DNA of 64,000 bases from Octadecabacter arcticus 238 (GTDB lineage Bacteria > Pseudomonadota > Alphaproteobacteria > Rhodobacterales > Rhodobacteraceae), in contig NC_020908.1 in the NCBI RefSeq assembly GCF_000155735.2, forward strand, positions 2,051,001 to 2,115,000, in the 5' to 3' direction. Below the pieces are notes generated by a model that worked only from the letters and a program-made list of their open reading frames with translations, had not been told where the DNA came from and did no database searches. Within the stretch, counting starts at the first letter, position 1; each line of letters begins with the position of its first letter. Positions 46,548-57,083 of this stretch are shown here, one piece after another. Both the position numbers and the translations under genes were made by a program.

Positions 46548-48945
46548 TGAGCCGTGCCCCCTTGGGATCAAACGGCGGCTCGGCCAACACCACACCACGG
46601 TGCGGTTTGCCTAAAATCATAACGTCAACCGCGCTCCCCGCTGGGGTATCTTTGAGATAGCCAAGCGCTAGGCTCATTCCAACACTATAGCCATAGGCGC
46701 CGGACGTTACGCGCCCGACAGGTGTCCCATCAGGCAGGAAAATAGGCTCACCACCTGTCGCATCCGCCGTCGTGATCTGCTGCACCTCGATGAGCGATAG
46801 AACCTCACGTGATGGATTGTCTTTGATCTTTAAGTAGCTGTCTTTGTGCAAAAATTCCTTATTCAACTTGATAAGCCCATCAAGGCCAACTTCTTGTGGC
46901 CAGTATTCCGGTGAATACTCACGCCCCCAGCTTCCATAGCCTTTTTCAACCCGCAACGACATCAACGCCCGTGATCCAACCGGACCACCTTGCTCGATCC
47001 CGGCAGCCTGCAATAATGCACCATAAACAACGGCTTGATCCTCGGCTTTGCAGTGGACTTCCCAGCCAAGATCGCCAGTAAACGACACGCGCAGCGCCAG
47101 ACAAGTTACGCCAGAAATTTCCAGCCACTTGGACCGCATAAACGGGAAGTCAGCCGTCGCAAGCGACGTGTTTGTCAACGTTTGCAAAGCCTTGCGCGAC
47201 AAAGGTCCCGCAATATTGAACCCACACCACGCGTCAGTCATGCTCTCAAAGGTGACATCATCAGGCATCGGAACCATTTTCCAGAACCGCTGATGATACC
47301 GCTCAGCCATGCCGGACCCGATGATCCAAAATTCGTCCTCGGCCATGCGCGTGACCGTAAAATCGCCTGCAATCCCACCATTCACACCAATAAATGGCGT
47401 CAGACAGGATCGACCGATAGTTTTTGGCATTGTGTTGGCGAACACGGCGTTCAGCCAATCTTGCGCGCCAGCCCCTGTGCAGCGGTATTTGGCAAAGTTA
47501 GAAATATCAATGATACCAACCGATTGGCGCAACATCTTAGCCTCCCGCCCGACACTGTCAAACCACGGCTGGCGGGTGAAACCCGCGCTTTCAGGCGTGT
47601 CGGCATCGAAATAAAGCGGGTGTTCCCACCCGTAATTCAGCCCGAACACTGCGCCCATGTCGCGCTGTTGCTGATAGACGCTGCGCACCCGAACAGGCCG
47701 TCCCGCACTGCGTTCCTCGCCCGGGAAATGAATACTGAACCGATGCGCGTATTGGTCCCCGACCCGCGCTTTGGTGAATTTAGCATCGGCCCATTTACCA
47801 AATCTTGCGACATCCCATGCAAACATATCATAGGTTGATTCGCCTTTCGTGATCCATTCAGCCGCCATCAGGCCCATACCGCCCGATTGCGAAAATCCGG
47901 GGATAATACCATTACAACAAAAGTAGTTCGATAAATCAGGGTGCGGGCCAAACAACACGTTTGAATCCGGTGACCAAATCATCGGGCCGTTGATCACCCG
48001 CTTGATGCCAGCCTCCCCAACGACGGGAACGCGATCAATCGCGCGCATCATGTTGTCTTCAATACGCTCCAAATCGTCAGCAAATAATTCATGCCCGAAC
48101 CCCTGCGGCGTGCCGTCTTCAGCCCAGAACCGAACATCTTTTTCATAGGCCCCAACCAGCAATCCCTGCCCTTCTTGGCGCAAATAATATTCGCCGTCAC
48201 GGTCCGCGACGGATGGCAGCCGGCGATCCATGGCAGCAATTTCGGCAATGGTTTCGGTGACAAAATACTGATGTTCTGTCGGCAAAAGCGGCAGCGTAAT
48301 CCCCGCCAGCGCCGCGACCTCACGACCCCATAGACCGGCCGCATTGATCACCCACTGGGCGCGAATATCGCCCTTTTCTGTTTCAACCATCCATGTGCCG
48401 TCAGGCTGTTGAACCGTCGCCGTAACCGGACAAAACCGAATGATTTCTGCCCCACGTTGACGCGCGCCAATGGCATAAGCGTTCGTGACACCGCTGGGAT
48501 CGACGTTGCCGCCATCGGGTTCAAACATGATGCAGCGGATGCCGTCGTAATTGACCAGCGGATGCAGGGCCTCTGCCTCGCTGCGCGACACCTCATGGAA
48601 ATTCATCCCGTAAAACTTTGCCTTGGCCGCTTGCAGGCGCAACTGATGCTCACGCTCCTCAGTCTGTGCAAGATACAGGCTGCCGGGCTGGAAAACACCG
48701 CACGATTGCCCTGTCTCGGCCTCAAGCTCATTGTACAGGTTCATCGTATAGTGCTGAATTCGTGAGATATTTGTACTGTCGTGCAACCCGTGGATGTTGG
48801 CCGCCGCGTGCCATGTAGACCCGCTGGTCAACTCATCGCGCTCCAGCAAAACCACGTCCGTCCAGCCGAGTTTCGCCAGATGATAGAGGATCGAGCAGCC
48901 AATAACGCCGCCGCCGATGACGACCGCTTGGGCATGTGTGCGCAT
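46540..48945 (-). CDS. dimethylglycine dehydrogenase-type flavoprotein with GcvT domain (paralogue 1)
   Basis: 801 aa: N-terminal DAO/FAD domain (AVVIGGGVIGCSILYHLAKLG; TSGSTWHAAANIHGL with the His that carries covalent FAD in this family), and C-terminal GcvT-like folate domains (FIGVNGGIAGDFTVTRMAED; RVSFTGDLGWEVHCK). It demethylates an N-methyl amine such as dimethylglycine or sarcosine onto tetrahydrofolate. Start ATG 48945 (MRTHAQAVVIGGG) rather than an upstream Met. Divergent from paralogue 2 over 217 bp. Substrate not certain. Confidence 0.85.
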   Translation of the reverse strand: MRTHAQAVVIGGGVIGCSILYHLAKLGWTDVVLLERDELTSGSTWHAAANIHGLHDSTNISRIQHYTMNLYNELEAETGQSCGVFQPGSLYLAQTEEREHQLRLQAAKAKFYGMNFHEVSRSEAEALHPLVNYDGIRCIMFEPDGGNVDPSGVTNAYAIGARQRGAEIIRFCPVTATVQQPDGTWMVETEKGDIRAQWVINAAGLWGREVAALAGITLPLLPTEHQYFVTETIAEIAAMDRRLPSVADRDGEYYLRQEGQGLLVGAYEKDVRFWAEDGTPQGFGHELFADDLERIEDNMMRAIDRVPVVGEAGIKRVINGPMIWSPDSNVLFGPHPDLSNYFCCNGIIPGFSQSGGMGLMAAEWITKGESTYDMFAWDVARFGKWADAKFTKARVGDQYAHRFSIHFPGEERSAGRPVRVRSVYQQQRDMGAVFGLNYGWEHPLYFDADTPESAGFTRQPWFDSVGREAKMLRQSVGIIDISNFAKYRCTGAGAQDWLNAVFANTMPKTIGRSCLTPFIGVNGGIAGDFTVTRMAEDEFWIIGSGMAERYHQRFWKMVPMPDDVTFESMTDAWCGFNIAGPLSRKALQTLTNTSLATADFPFMRSKWLEISGVTCLALRVSFTGDLGWEVHCKAEDQAVVYGALLQAAGIEQGGPVGSRALMSLRVEKGYGSWGREYSPEYWPQEVGLDGLIKLNKEFLHKDSYLKIKDNPSREVLSLIEVQQITTADATGGEPIFLPDGTPVGRVTSGAYGYSVGMSLALGYLKDTPAGSAVDVMILGKPHRGVVLAEPPFDPKGARLRV

Positions 48946-49162
48946 CTTGGATTCCTTTTGATCACGGCCAAGGTGGTGCCATTGCGATGGCCCAAATTGC
49001 CAATCAGCGACGTCCTGTGTCGCTGTGCAACAAACCTGATCATCGCAGAGAGGCGTTCTCAATCTCAACGCCGCGCCTCAACGACATCCAACGTCGTTTT
49101 TGGGCACTCAACCCACCTAAGTCGGGCTAGGGTGATCGTGAATATACCCCAAGGATGTCGCT

Positions 49163-51553
49163 ATGAAAAATTCCACTCGTGTTGTTGTTATTGGGGGCGG
49201 CGTTGTTGGCGCATCTGTCCTCTATCATTTGACCAAATTGGGCTGGTCGGACGTCATGTTGGTGGAACGCTCTGAACTCACGAGCGGATCCACATGGCAT
49301 GCGGCTGGCGGGTTTCACACGCTCAACAGTGACACCAACATGGCCGCCCTTCAGGGCTACACCATCAAGTTGTACAAAGAACTTGAAGAGATCACCGGCA
49401 TGTCATGCGGGCTGCATCATGTGGGTGGCGTGACGCTGGCCGACAACAAAGATCGTTTTGATATGTTGGTCACTGAACGCGCCAAACACCGCTACATGGG
49501 CCTTGAGACCGAAATCGTCAGCCCCGAAGAAATCGCCAAGATTGCGCCAATAACCAACTTGGACGGAATTGTTGGCGGGCTTTACGACCCGCTTGACGGG
49601 CACCTTGATCCATCGGGCACCACCCATGCCTACGCCAAAGCTGCGCGCATGGGGGGCGCTGAAATTGTCACCCACTGCAAGGTCATAGCCACCACGCAGC
49701 GGGCCGATGGCACATGGGACGTGGTGACCGACAAAGGCACGATCCATACCGAAAATGTCGTGAATGCCGGTGGCCTCTGGGCGCGCGAAGTTGCGGCTAT
49801 GGCGGGTCATTACGCGCCGCTGCTACCGATGGAACACCAATATATCATTACAGACGATGTGCCTGAAATCTATGACCGTGACGCGGAACACCCACACGTT
49901 ATGGACCCCGCAGGCGAAAGCTATCTGCGCCAAGAAGGTCGCGGGCTGTGCATCGGTTTTTATGAACAGCCCTGCCGCCCTTGGGCCCTTGATGGCACGC
50001 CGTGGGATTTCGGCCATGAACTGCTGCCAGACGATTTCGACAAAATCACCGACAGCATTGAATTTGCTTATAAACGTTTCCCTGTTCTGGAACGTGCAGG
50101 CGTCAAATCTGTGGTGCATGGCCCGTTCACCTTCGCACCTGATGGCAACCCGCTTGTTGGCCCGATTCCAGGGTTGCGCGGCTATTGGTCCGCCTGCGGC
50201 GTCATGGCAGGCTTTTCACAAGGTGGCGGCGTCGGCCTGACCTTGGCACAATGGATGATCGACGGCGAAGCCGACCGCGATGTCACCGCGATGGACGTGG
50301 CACGCTTTGGCGACTGGATCACACCGGGTTACACGCGCCCGAAGGTGGTGGAAAACTACCAGCGTCGCTTTTCGATCTCCTATCCGAACGAAGAACTGCC
50401 CGCCGCGCGGCCGCACCGCACCACGCCAATGTATGACATTTTCACCGATCTTGGCGCTGTCTGGGGCCAGCAATTCGGGCTCGAAGTGCCCAACTATTTC
50501 GCATCGGGCGATGAACCAACATTTGAATATCCGTCATTCCGCCGCTCAAACGCATTCGACGCCACCGCGCGCGAAGTCAAAGCAGTGCGATCCTCCGTCG
50601 GAATCAATGAGCTGCACAATTTTGGCAAGTACCGCATCACCGGACCAAAGGCGCGCGACTGGCTGAACCGGATCATGGCAGGCCGCATCCCCAAAATTGG
50701 TCGCCTCGCGTTAACTCCGATGTTGTCGCACAAAGGCAAACTCTTGGGTGATTTCACGGTGTCTTGTCTGGCAGACGATAAATTCCACCTGACCGCGTCT
50801 TACGGTGCGCAAGCCCAACACCTGCGTTGGTTCCTGCAGCATCAAGAAGACGGCGTCACAATCGAAAACATCAGTGATAAACTCAATGGCTTTCAGATCG
50901 CAGGGCCAAAATCCCGCGACCTTCTGGCGGCCTGCACCCGTGATCTGGTTGATATGAAATTTCTTGATGTGCGCAAAATGACCGTGGGCCAAGCAAAATG
51001 CACCGTGCAGCGGGTCAGCTACACAGGCGATTTGGGCTATGAAATCTTTTGCGATCCAATGGATCAACGCGCTTTGTGGAACGTGTTGTGGGACAACGGC
51101 ACGCCTATGGGGATGACGCCCTTTGGCATTCGCGCGATGATGTCGCTGCGTCTGGATCGCTTTTTTGGCTCATGGATGAACGAATTCTCACCTGACTACA
51201 CGGCGGCTGAAACCGGCATGGATCGGTTTATCAATTGGGACAAAGACTTTATCGGCAAAGCAGCGGCCCACAACGAGATACCTGCGCGTCAGCTCGTGAC
51301 GTTCGAAGTAGATGCCGCAGACGCAGACGTCACCGCATATGAGCCGATCTTTATCAACGGAGAAGTTTTGGGCTTTTGCACATCTGGAGGCTTTTCGCAT
51401 CACACCGGAAAATCCATCGCCTTTGGCCTGATCCCCAAAGAACATGCAAACGCCGGCCTTAAGGTTGAGATTGAAATCCTCGGAGACCGTCGCGCGGGAA
51501 CCCTGATCAGCGACCCGATCTTTGATGCCGCTGGCACGCGCCTTCGATCATGA
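49163..51553 (+). CDS. dimethylglycine dehydrogenase-type flavoprotein with GcvT domain (paralogue 2)
   Basis: 796 aa with the same architecture as paralogue 1: VVVIGGGVVGASVLYHLTKLG, LTSGSTWHAAGGFHTLN, then GcvT domains (LSHKGKLLGDFTVSCLADD; RVSYTGDLGYEIFCDPMDQ). ATG 49163 has AAGGATG as ribosome-binding site. With the sarcosine oxidase genes 6 kb away it fits glycine-betaine breakdown: dimethylglycine to sarcosine with formation of 5,10-methylene-tetrahydrofolate. Overlaps the MobA-like gene by 4 bp. Confidence 0.87.
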   Translation: MKNSTRVVVIGGGVVGASVLYHLTKLGWSDVMLVERSELTSGSTWHAAGGFHTLNSDTNMAALQGYTIKLYKELEEITGMSCGLHHVGGVTLADNKDRFDMLVTERAKHRYMGLETEIVSPEEIAKIAPITNLDGIVGGLYDPLDGHLDPSGTTHAYAKAARMGGAEIVTHCKVIATTQRADGTWDVVTDKGTIHTENVVNAGGLWAREVAAMAGHYAPLLPMEHQYIITDDVPEIYDRDAEHPHVMDPAGESYLRQEGRGLCIGFYEQPCRPWALDGTPWDFGHELLPDDFDKITDSIEFAYKRFPVLERAGVKSVVHGPFTFAPDGNPLVGPIPGLRGYWSACGVMAGFSQGGGVGLTLAQWMIDGEADRDVTAMDVARFGDWITPGYTRPKVVENYQRRFSISYPNEELPAARPHRTTPMYDIFTDLGAVWGQQFGLEVPNYFASGDEPTFEYPSFRRSNAFDATAREVKAVRSSVGINELHNFGKYRITGPKARDWLNRIMAGRIPKIGRLALTPMLSHKGKLLGDFTVSCLADDKFHLTASYGAQAQHLRWFLQHQEDGVTIENISDKLNGFQIAGPKSRDLLAACTRDLVDMKFLDVRKMTVGQAKCTVQRVSYTGDLGYEIFCDPMDQRALWNVLWDNGTPMGMTPFGIRAMMSLRLDRFFGSWMNEFSPDYTAAETGMDRFINWDKDFIGKAAAHNEIPARQLVTFEVDAADADVTAYEPIFINGEVLGFCTSGGFSHHTGKSIAFGLIPKEHANAGLKVEIEILGDRRAGTLISDPIFDAAGTRLRS

Positions 51554-52125
51554 TCGCAACACTTCTCCTCGCAGCTGGTCAATCATCCCGCATGGGCGGG
51601 CGCGACAAGCTGCTGGAAACTGTCGATGGGGTTCCGCTTCTCGCCCTTCTCACCGCCCGCGCGCTAAGTGTTGGCCCAACCTTTGTGACCCTTCCCAGCG
51701 CAGACCACCGGCGTCGGTTTGCACTGCCGCAATCGGCGCAGATCGTTGTGGTTGATGCGAATTTGGGTATGGCACACAGCATCAAAGCCGGCATCGCCGC
51801 CCTGCGCGACACTGCGACTGGCGTTATGATCCTGCCGGCCGACATGCCGGATATTACCGCCGCGGATATGGCCGTGGTTCAAGCCGCAGCCAACCTTTCG
51901 AGCGCGCCCATCGTGCGCGCCACCACATCCCAAGGTACTCCGGGCCATCCGATTTACTTTGCCGCGAGCCAGTTTTCCCGCTTTGATGACCTGCACGGTG
52001 ACCGTGGCGCGCATCGCCTGACCATCGGGTTAGAGGATCAAACTTTGCTTGTACCGCTACAAGGCGACCGCGCGCGGCTTGATCTGGATACACCGCAAGA
52101 TTGGGACGCCTACCGCGCCCGATAA
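51550..52125 (+). CDS. MobA/MocA-like nucleotidyltransferase
   Basis: 191-aa NTP_transf_3 protein. Nucleotide-binding N-terminus LLLAAGQSSRMGGRDKLLE, catalytic Asp in MILPADMPDIT, GTPGHPIYFA, and DLDTPQDWDAY at the end are MocA/MobA features, i.e. molybdopterin cytidylyl- or guanylyltransferase-like. ATGA overlap with paralogue 2. The exact cofactor is not decided by sequence. Confidence 0.82.
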   Translation: MIATLLLAAGQSSRMGGRDKLLETVDGVPLLALLTARALSVGPTFVTLPSADHRRRFALPQSAQIVVVDANLGMAHSIKAGIAALRDTATGVMILPADMPDITAADMAVVQAAANLSSAPIVRATTSQGTPGHPIYFAASQFSRFDDLHGDRGAHRLTIGLEDQTLLVPLQGDRARLDLDTPQDWDAYRAR

Positions 52126-52358
52126 CCCACTCCTACCAAACGAAAAAAAACCAGAACGCATCACTGCATTCCAGCCCTTTCTTCTGCGTCCGACCCCACC
52201 CCAAATTTCAGGGGAAGATCGAACGGGGCTGCATATTCGTTTACCTCACCAGTAGTGCGGCTTCGTGTTTCTTCAGTGCGCGACGTGCCCCTCCGTGCCA
52301 ATAAGCGTGAGACAATTGACTGGCTAAAGTTTACACTTGAGGGCGTAGGAGAAGAACC

Positions 52359-52841
52359 ATGGTTATGCCTTCACAATCACCACTTTCGCCAGATGCTGGA
52401 TCTGGAGCCGTTTTGGCCCCGACGTCACCTCCCCGCGTTGTTATTGCGCCGTTGGCTCCCACAGCGGAACTGACGAGCATCCCAAAGCGGCGCAACTTCA
52501 CAGCCAAATACAAACTGCGCATTCTGGATGAGACGGACCAAGTGGCAGACACTGGCGGGGTTTCCGCCATTCTACGGCGGGAGGGGCTTTATTCCTCTGC
52601 ACTGACCGATTGGCGCCGTGCGCGGGCGGCCGGCACATTGGGTGCATTGCAGCCAATGCGCCGTGGCCCACAAAAGGCACCTGCCAATCCATTGCAAGCT
52701 GAGCTGGCCAAGGCCAACCGTGAGGTGACAGCCTTGCGGCGCCGTCTGGATCAGGCGGAAGCCATCATTGCCATCCAAAAAAAAGTGGCGGGACTTCTGG
52801 ACGAGATGGAGCAGACGCAAGAGCGCAGCGGCAAATCATGA
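52359..52841 (+). CDS. IS3-family OrfA (type I, copy 2)
   Basis: 160 aa, differs from copy 1 by N/I and V/A exchanges. HTH plus coiled coil. ATGA overlap with orfB. Confidence 0.9.
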   Translation: MVMPSQSPLSPDAGSGAVLAPTSPPRVVIAPLAPTAELTSIPKRRNFTAKYKLRILDETDQVADTGGVSAILRREGLYSSALTDWRRARAAGTLGALQPMRRGPQKAPANPLQAELAKANREVTALRRRLDQAEAIIAIQKKVAGLLDEMEQTQERSGKS

Positions 52842-53851
52842 TGGCCGTCGCGATTGCATTGCCCACCGGCAGCGGCTTGACCTCGGCTGTCTGCGCCGCG
52901 CTATCATTATCGCGCGCGAGCGTTCTTCGACAGCGTGCGGCGCTGACGGCACCACCACGCACACGCCCACCGCGCGCAGCGTCTTCGCGGGCTCTGCCGG
53001 AAAGGGAAAGAGACCAGGTATTGCACCACCTGCGCGAACCCCGCTTTGCGGATCAGACGCCCACAGAGGTCTTTGCCACCTTGCTGGATGAAGGCACCTA
53101 TCTGTGTTCAATCCGCACGATGTATCGGATATTGGCCGCGCAGGGCGAAGTTGGCGAACGCCGCCGACAGCGCACACATCCCGTCTATCAAAAGCCTGAA
53201 CTTCTAGCTGAAGCCCCCAATCAGGTCTGGTCTTGGGACATCACCAAGCTGAGGGGCCCGGTGAAATGGTCCTACTTCTATCTCTATGTCATCCTCGACA
53301 TCTTCAGCCGCCGCGTTGTTGGCTGGCGCGTCGAGCACGCGGAGAGCGCCAGCCAGTTCAAAGAGCTGTTCATCGACGCGATGGAAAAACACGAGGTTCC
53401 ACGCGATCAGCTGACATTGCATGCAGATCGCGGTGGGCCCATGAAGGCAAAGACGACAGCCCTGATGCTGGTTGATCTTGGTGTGCTCAAGTCCCACAGT
53501 CGGCCCCACACCTCAAACGACAACCCGTTCTCCGAAGCCCACTTCAAAACACTGAAATATCAGCCAGAGTTCCCCAAGAACTTTGAAACCATCGAGCAGG
53601 CTCGCGCATTCTGCCGCAGGTTCTTTGCATGGTATAACCAAGACCATCATCACGCCGGGATTGGTCTGATGACGCCCGACCAAATCCATTTTGGGCAGGC
53701 CCAAGAAATCTACACCGCGCGACAAGCAACACTAGACGCGGCATTCCTCGCCACGCCCGAACGCTTCGTACACAAACCACCAAAACCGCCTCAAATCCCG
53801 ACCGCCGTCTGGATCAACCCACCAAAACCAACCGAAGAAACCCAAGCCTAA
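52838..53851 (+). CDS. IS3-family transposase OrfB (type I, copy 2)
   Basis: 337-aa rve transposase, intact catalytic motifs ([41 protein letters not shown]). Near-identical to copy 1. Confidence 0.93.
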   Translation: MMAVAIALPTGSGLTSAVCAALSLSRASVLRQRAALTAPPRTRPPRAASSRALPERERDQVLHHLREPRFADQTPTEVFATLLDEGTYLCSIRTMYRILAAQGEVGERRRQRTHPVYQKPELLAEAPNQVWSWDITKLRGPVKWSYFYLYVILDIFSRRVVGWRVEHAESASQFKELFIDAMEKHEVPRDQLTLHADRGGPMKAKTTALMLVDLGVLKSHSRPHTSNDNPFSEAHFKTLKYQPEFPKNFETIEQARAFCRRFFAWYNQDHHHAGIGLMTPDQIHFGQAQEIYTARQATLDAAFLATPERFVHKPPKPPQIPTAVWINPPKPTEETQA

Positions 53852-53890
53852 AGTCCAAAAGCCACTGTCTCAAAGTCGTTGTCACGTTCC

Positions 53891-54450
53891 GGACAAGCCC
53901 AAGAGGCTTTCCACAAAGCGGGCTTCGCCTGTGACGCCGCGTGGCTTGCCTTGGACGTGTCCCTTTTTATGGTCCTGATGGCCTCAATCCCGTGCAAGGT
54001 AGCTTTGGCGGATTTTAGCGATCTGAAGCCGCACATCAGTATGATCAGTTCCTTGAGCGCCGCGCGATCACCCTCAATCCTATTGTTTCCCCACTTTCGA
54101 TTGATCTGCAGAATCCCTTCGCTAGGGAGTTCGAAGCGGTTCATATCGCCGATCACGCGGTCATAGCTGTAGGTCTTGTCGGTGGAGATCAATCGCGGTT
54201 GATACAACCTGGCATTTTCACATTCCCGTTTGAGAAAAGCCATTGCTGCTCTGACGTCCCGTTGCGCTGTGAGGCGGCAATCACCAGCCAGCCTTGCTGA
54301 TCCACGGCGCGCCACAAGCAGCGCCATTTACCTCCCACCCGAATATTTGTTTCACTAACGTGCCCGGTTCAGGCCACGCCACTACCGGTGTTTGAACGAC
54401 CGTTTCGCGATCTCGGGGCCAAACTTGCGGCCCCATCAGTGGATCGTCAA
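53891..54450 (-). pseudogene. IS6-family transposase remnant
   Basis: Minus-strand reading in several frames: WGRKFGPEIAKRSFKHR, stop, then ETNIRVGGKWRCLWRAVDQQG, frameshift, LTAQRDVRAAMAFLKRECEN, ISTDKTYSYDRVIGDMNRFE, NNRIEGDRAALKELI, FRSLKSAKATLHGIEAIRTIK, frameshift in a run of A, GHVQGKPRGVTGEARFVESL. These are IS6 (IS26-like) blocks. At least two frameshifts and a stop; the 3' end is cut by IS3 copy 2. Nothing else is seen between 54451 and 54673. Confidence 0.82.
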
Positions 54451-54673
54451 AGCATCAAATTTTAATGCCACGCTCCGCCAGCAGATCCCACACATCATGT
54501 CACGAAAGAGAGTAGCGGCAATACCAACGTACTGCACACAGAACGACATCTGGCGGAAACCGATAATGCTTGAACGGATCGCCCTGCATGACGAGGCTCC
54601 AAGAGATAAGGTGGTCTCAAATATCCGTTCATCTACCGATCAATGCAACAGACCCGAATTGCCTCATCATCAT

Positions 54674-55216
54674 TCAACTGCGGTCAGACGGTTGACCAAA
54701 CAAAAACTCATCCACGTCTTCGCGCAACGCGCCCCAATCGGTAAATTCACACACGCCATCTACCAGTTCAATTTCGCGCCCTTCCAAAGCAACATTCTGA
54801 ACAATCTGGCTTTCAAAATAGCCATAGCTGGCCGTGCGCACCGCACCGGCGAGCAACATTTCCTTATCGGGTTCAAATCCCGTGCGCATTTTCATTTCGA
54901 TCAGATAGTCCTGCGCTTCTTCCCTGCCTTCTGGAAACGCCGCCTTTAGACTAACCGATATCAGAAGAGTGTCGCGCGCCCTTAGTGCATCACGGCTTGC
55001 ACCAACCAGAACTTCAAAACCGGCAGGGTGGCGTCTTTCATGCACGGGGGCTGCCAAGACCACCTTGTCGATGCCGTCAAATGACAAGGCCGCCAACCTA
55101 TCGTTAGTATCAAAAAGCTGAACGTCGTGGCCAGCTGAGCGCACCTGATTCTCTATGGCACCGACGATTTTGCGCGTTTGGCCTTCAACGGTCTCGAAAA
55201 TGATGAGAACTTTCAT
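54674..55216 (-). CDS. flavodoxin-domain protein, HemG-like
   Basis: 180-aa flavodoxin fold: FMN-phosphate loop IFETVEGQTRKIV at the N-terminus, LFDTNDR, KVVLAAPVHERRHPAGFEVLV and DTLLISVSLKAAFP. Resembles menaquinone-dependent protoporphyrinogen dehydrogenase HemG and related flavodoxins; function not certain. Lies between an IS6 remnant and a decayed nnrD. Confidence 0.65.
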   Translation of the reverse strand: MKVLIIFETVEGQTRKIVGAIENQVRSAGHDVQLFDTNDRLAALSFDGIDKVVLAAPVHERRHPAGFEVLVGASRDALRARDTLLISVSLKAAFPEGREEAQDYLIEMKMRTGFEPDKEMLLAGAVRTASYGYFESQIVQNVALEGREIELVDGVCEFTDWGALREDVDEFLFGQPSDRS

Positions 55217-55300
55217 CTAAAAAACCTTTCTCGTGGCTCACATCAAATGAGGGGTTTCCCATTTAGGACTGAGCCAACATGCAAGGCAAGCATAGGCATT

Positions 55301-56141
55301 CTAAGACATCGGGCTTTGTTCCAGATCAAACGGAGCGCTTGAAATAATCTTCCTAGGTACATCGAGCAATGCATTTGGAATGTCTTCCACGATCAGGCCG
55401 GGGCCGATGTCGTCTGGGCATAGCACGTGAAAGAGTGCCCCGAGAGCCGCAGTCTCGAACGCACCAAAACCGCGTGCCATGAGGCCCGTTATGAACCCCG
55501 AAAGTACGTCGCCCGACCCGGCCGTCGCAAGCCACGCGGCGCTTTCAAAAGCCGTCGAATTTATCATGACACAAGCACCATCTGGGCGCGCTATGATGGT
55601 TTTCGCGCCCTTGAACAGTATGATACACTCGAACCTTCGTGCGACGATTTGCGCCAATGAAACACGACAAGTCGTTTGATCAAATGCATCCGGTATCAGT
55701 CGGCGCATTTCCCCATCGTGTGGTGTCATGATCACCTGTGAATGGGTCACAGTCTCAATTTAATGCGGGTCTCACGCCAGCAGAGATAATGCGTCCGCGT
55801 CAAGACAAAGCGGGATTGGCATTGGCAGTATCTGGATTAATTTGGATCGGCTGTCCTTATCCAATCTGAGGTTTGGACCCAGGCAGACAGACGCCGGTCT
55901 ATGGGCCAACAATTGGCCTGCGAACCCTATATCGTCATCAAAAAGGTTTTACCATGATCGCATCTAAACGTGCGGCATGTTCACCTACGCTTTCGTTTGT
56001 GCAAAAGACGCTTACAAGCCCTGCACAAATGCGCAGCGCCCCGCGTGCCGCCAATCTAGCGGCTCCACCCTGCCCCGGCCGCTCGGAAATAACGATGGCA
56101 TGACCATGATCGTACTTATGCTGGTCGCCTCGTTTATCCAA
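55301..56141 (-). pseudogene. nnrD: NAD(P)H-hydrate dehydratase (nnrD) remnant
   Basis: Minus-strand blocks of the YjeF C-terminal kinase-like domain in more than one frame: QHKYDHGHAIVISERPGQGG, ARLAARGALRICAGLVSVF, a break, IPLCLDADALSLLA, stops, then VIMTPHDGEMRRLIPDAF, LLFKGAKTII-like ILFKGAKTIIARPDG and LATAGSGDVLSGFITGLMA to the stop at 55301. The N-terminal epimerase half is missing and the gene is cut upstream close to an IS3 element. The enzyme repairs hydrated NAD(P)H; a functional copy must be elsewhere if it is needed. Confidence 0.8.
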
Positions 56142-56793
56142 ACGTCGCGCCTGTTCTTGTGAAGTGGTCCTGGTTTTTAGGACAGATTTGCGGCTTGGCT
56201 AAGATGTACCAGGTTTCTGTTTATGCCACTTTTCGTATCTCCGCGTGGGTGAAGTATGCGATGTCCGGTGTCCGCTTATCAAGGGCGGTGTGAGGGCGCT
56301 CAGAATTGTAAAATCCAATCCAGTCATCGATGATCCGTTTCGCTTGGAAACCGTCGGTGATTTCATGCAGATAGGCGGCCTCCTGTTTCAACGACCGCCA
56401 CAGGCGTTCGATAAAGATGTTGTCCAGATAGCGGCCCCTGCCATCCATTGAGATTTTGATTTTGGCTTCGGTCAAAGTTGTGATCCAGCCGGAGCCTGTA
56501 TATTGGCTGCCCTGATCTGTGTTCGTGATCTCTGGCTTACCGTATTTGGAAATAGCCTCCTCCAGCGCCTCAACACAGAAGCTAGCATCCAGCGTATTTG
56601 AGAGCCGCCAAGTCAGCACCTTTCGCGTTGCCCAATCCATGATCGCCACCAGATACAGAAAGCCATTTTTGACTGGGATGTAGGTGATGTCGCTGCACCA
56701 AACCTGATTGGGCCGCGTGATTGGCAGCTTTCTTAGCAGGTATGGATAAATGTGGTGCTCAGGGTGCTTCTTGCTCGTGTTTGGTCCTTTGTA

Positions 56794-56831
56794 CCCTCTC
56801 GTGCATGTAAAACATGCACTGCCGGGCAGCG
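56794..56831 (-). repeat. 38-bp palindromic mini-insertion, copy 1 (frame-breaking)
   Basis: Minus strand: 5-nt lead CGCTG, CCCGGCA, 8-bp stem GTGCATGT, loop TTT, ACATGCAC, then GAGAGGG. Same fixed blocks as the copy at 57084-57122 but a different stem. Follows ATC in both cases. Confidence 0.7.
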
Positions 56832-57083
56832 GATGGCCTGTAACCCCATAACACCCATCAGGCGACGCACACGATGCCGTCCGGCAGAGAACCCCGACTG
56901 AGGAAGATAAGCCGCAATCTGGCGGCTCCCAAAGAACGGATACTTCGTGAATACCCGATCAATCTCATGCATCAGATCAAGCGTTGCCGGATCAAAACAA
57001 ACCGGCGTGTAATAGATCGATGATCGGCTGATCTTCAGCAGTTTACACTGACGCGTCAGGCTCAGCTCGGTGTTCTCCTTGCG

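Larger units (their letters stand above)
52289..53890 (+). mobile_element. IS3-family element type I, copy 2
   Basis: 1602 bp, same ends as copy 1 (CCCTCCGTGCC at 52289, GTCACGTTCC ending at 53890). Unlike copy 1, the flanks show no direct repeat (GTGC left, GGAC right), so one flank has probably been exchanged or deleted. Inserted at the 3' end of an IS6 remnant. Confidence 0.92.

Noticed and set aside
53848..54327. Intact 159-aa IS6 transposase gene
   Set aside because: The open frame mixes frames: the family blocks before about 54270 and after about 53970 lie in other frames, so it is a remnant.
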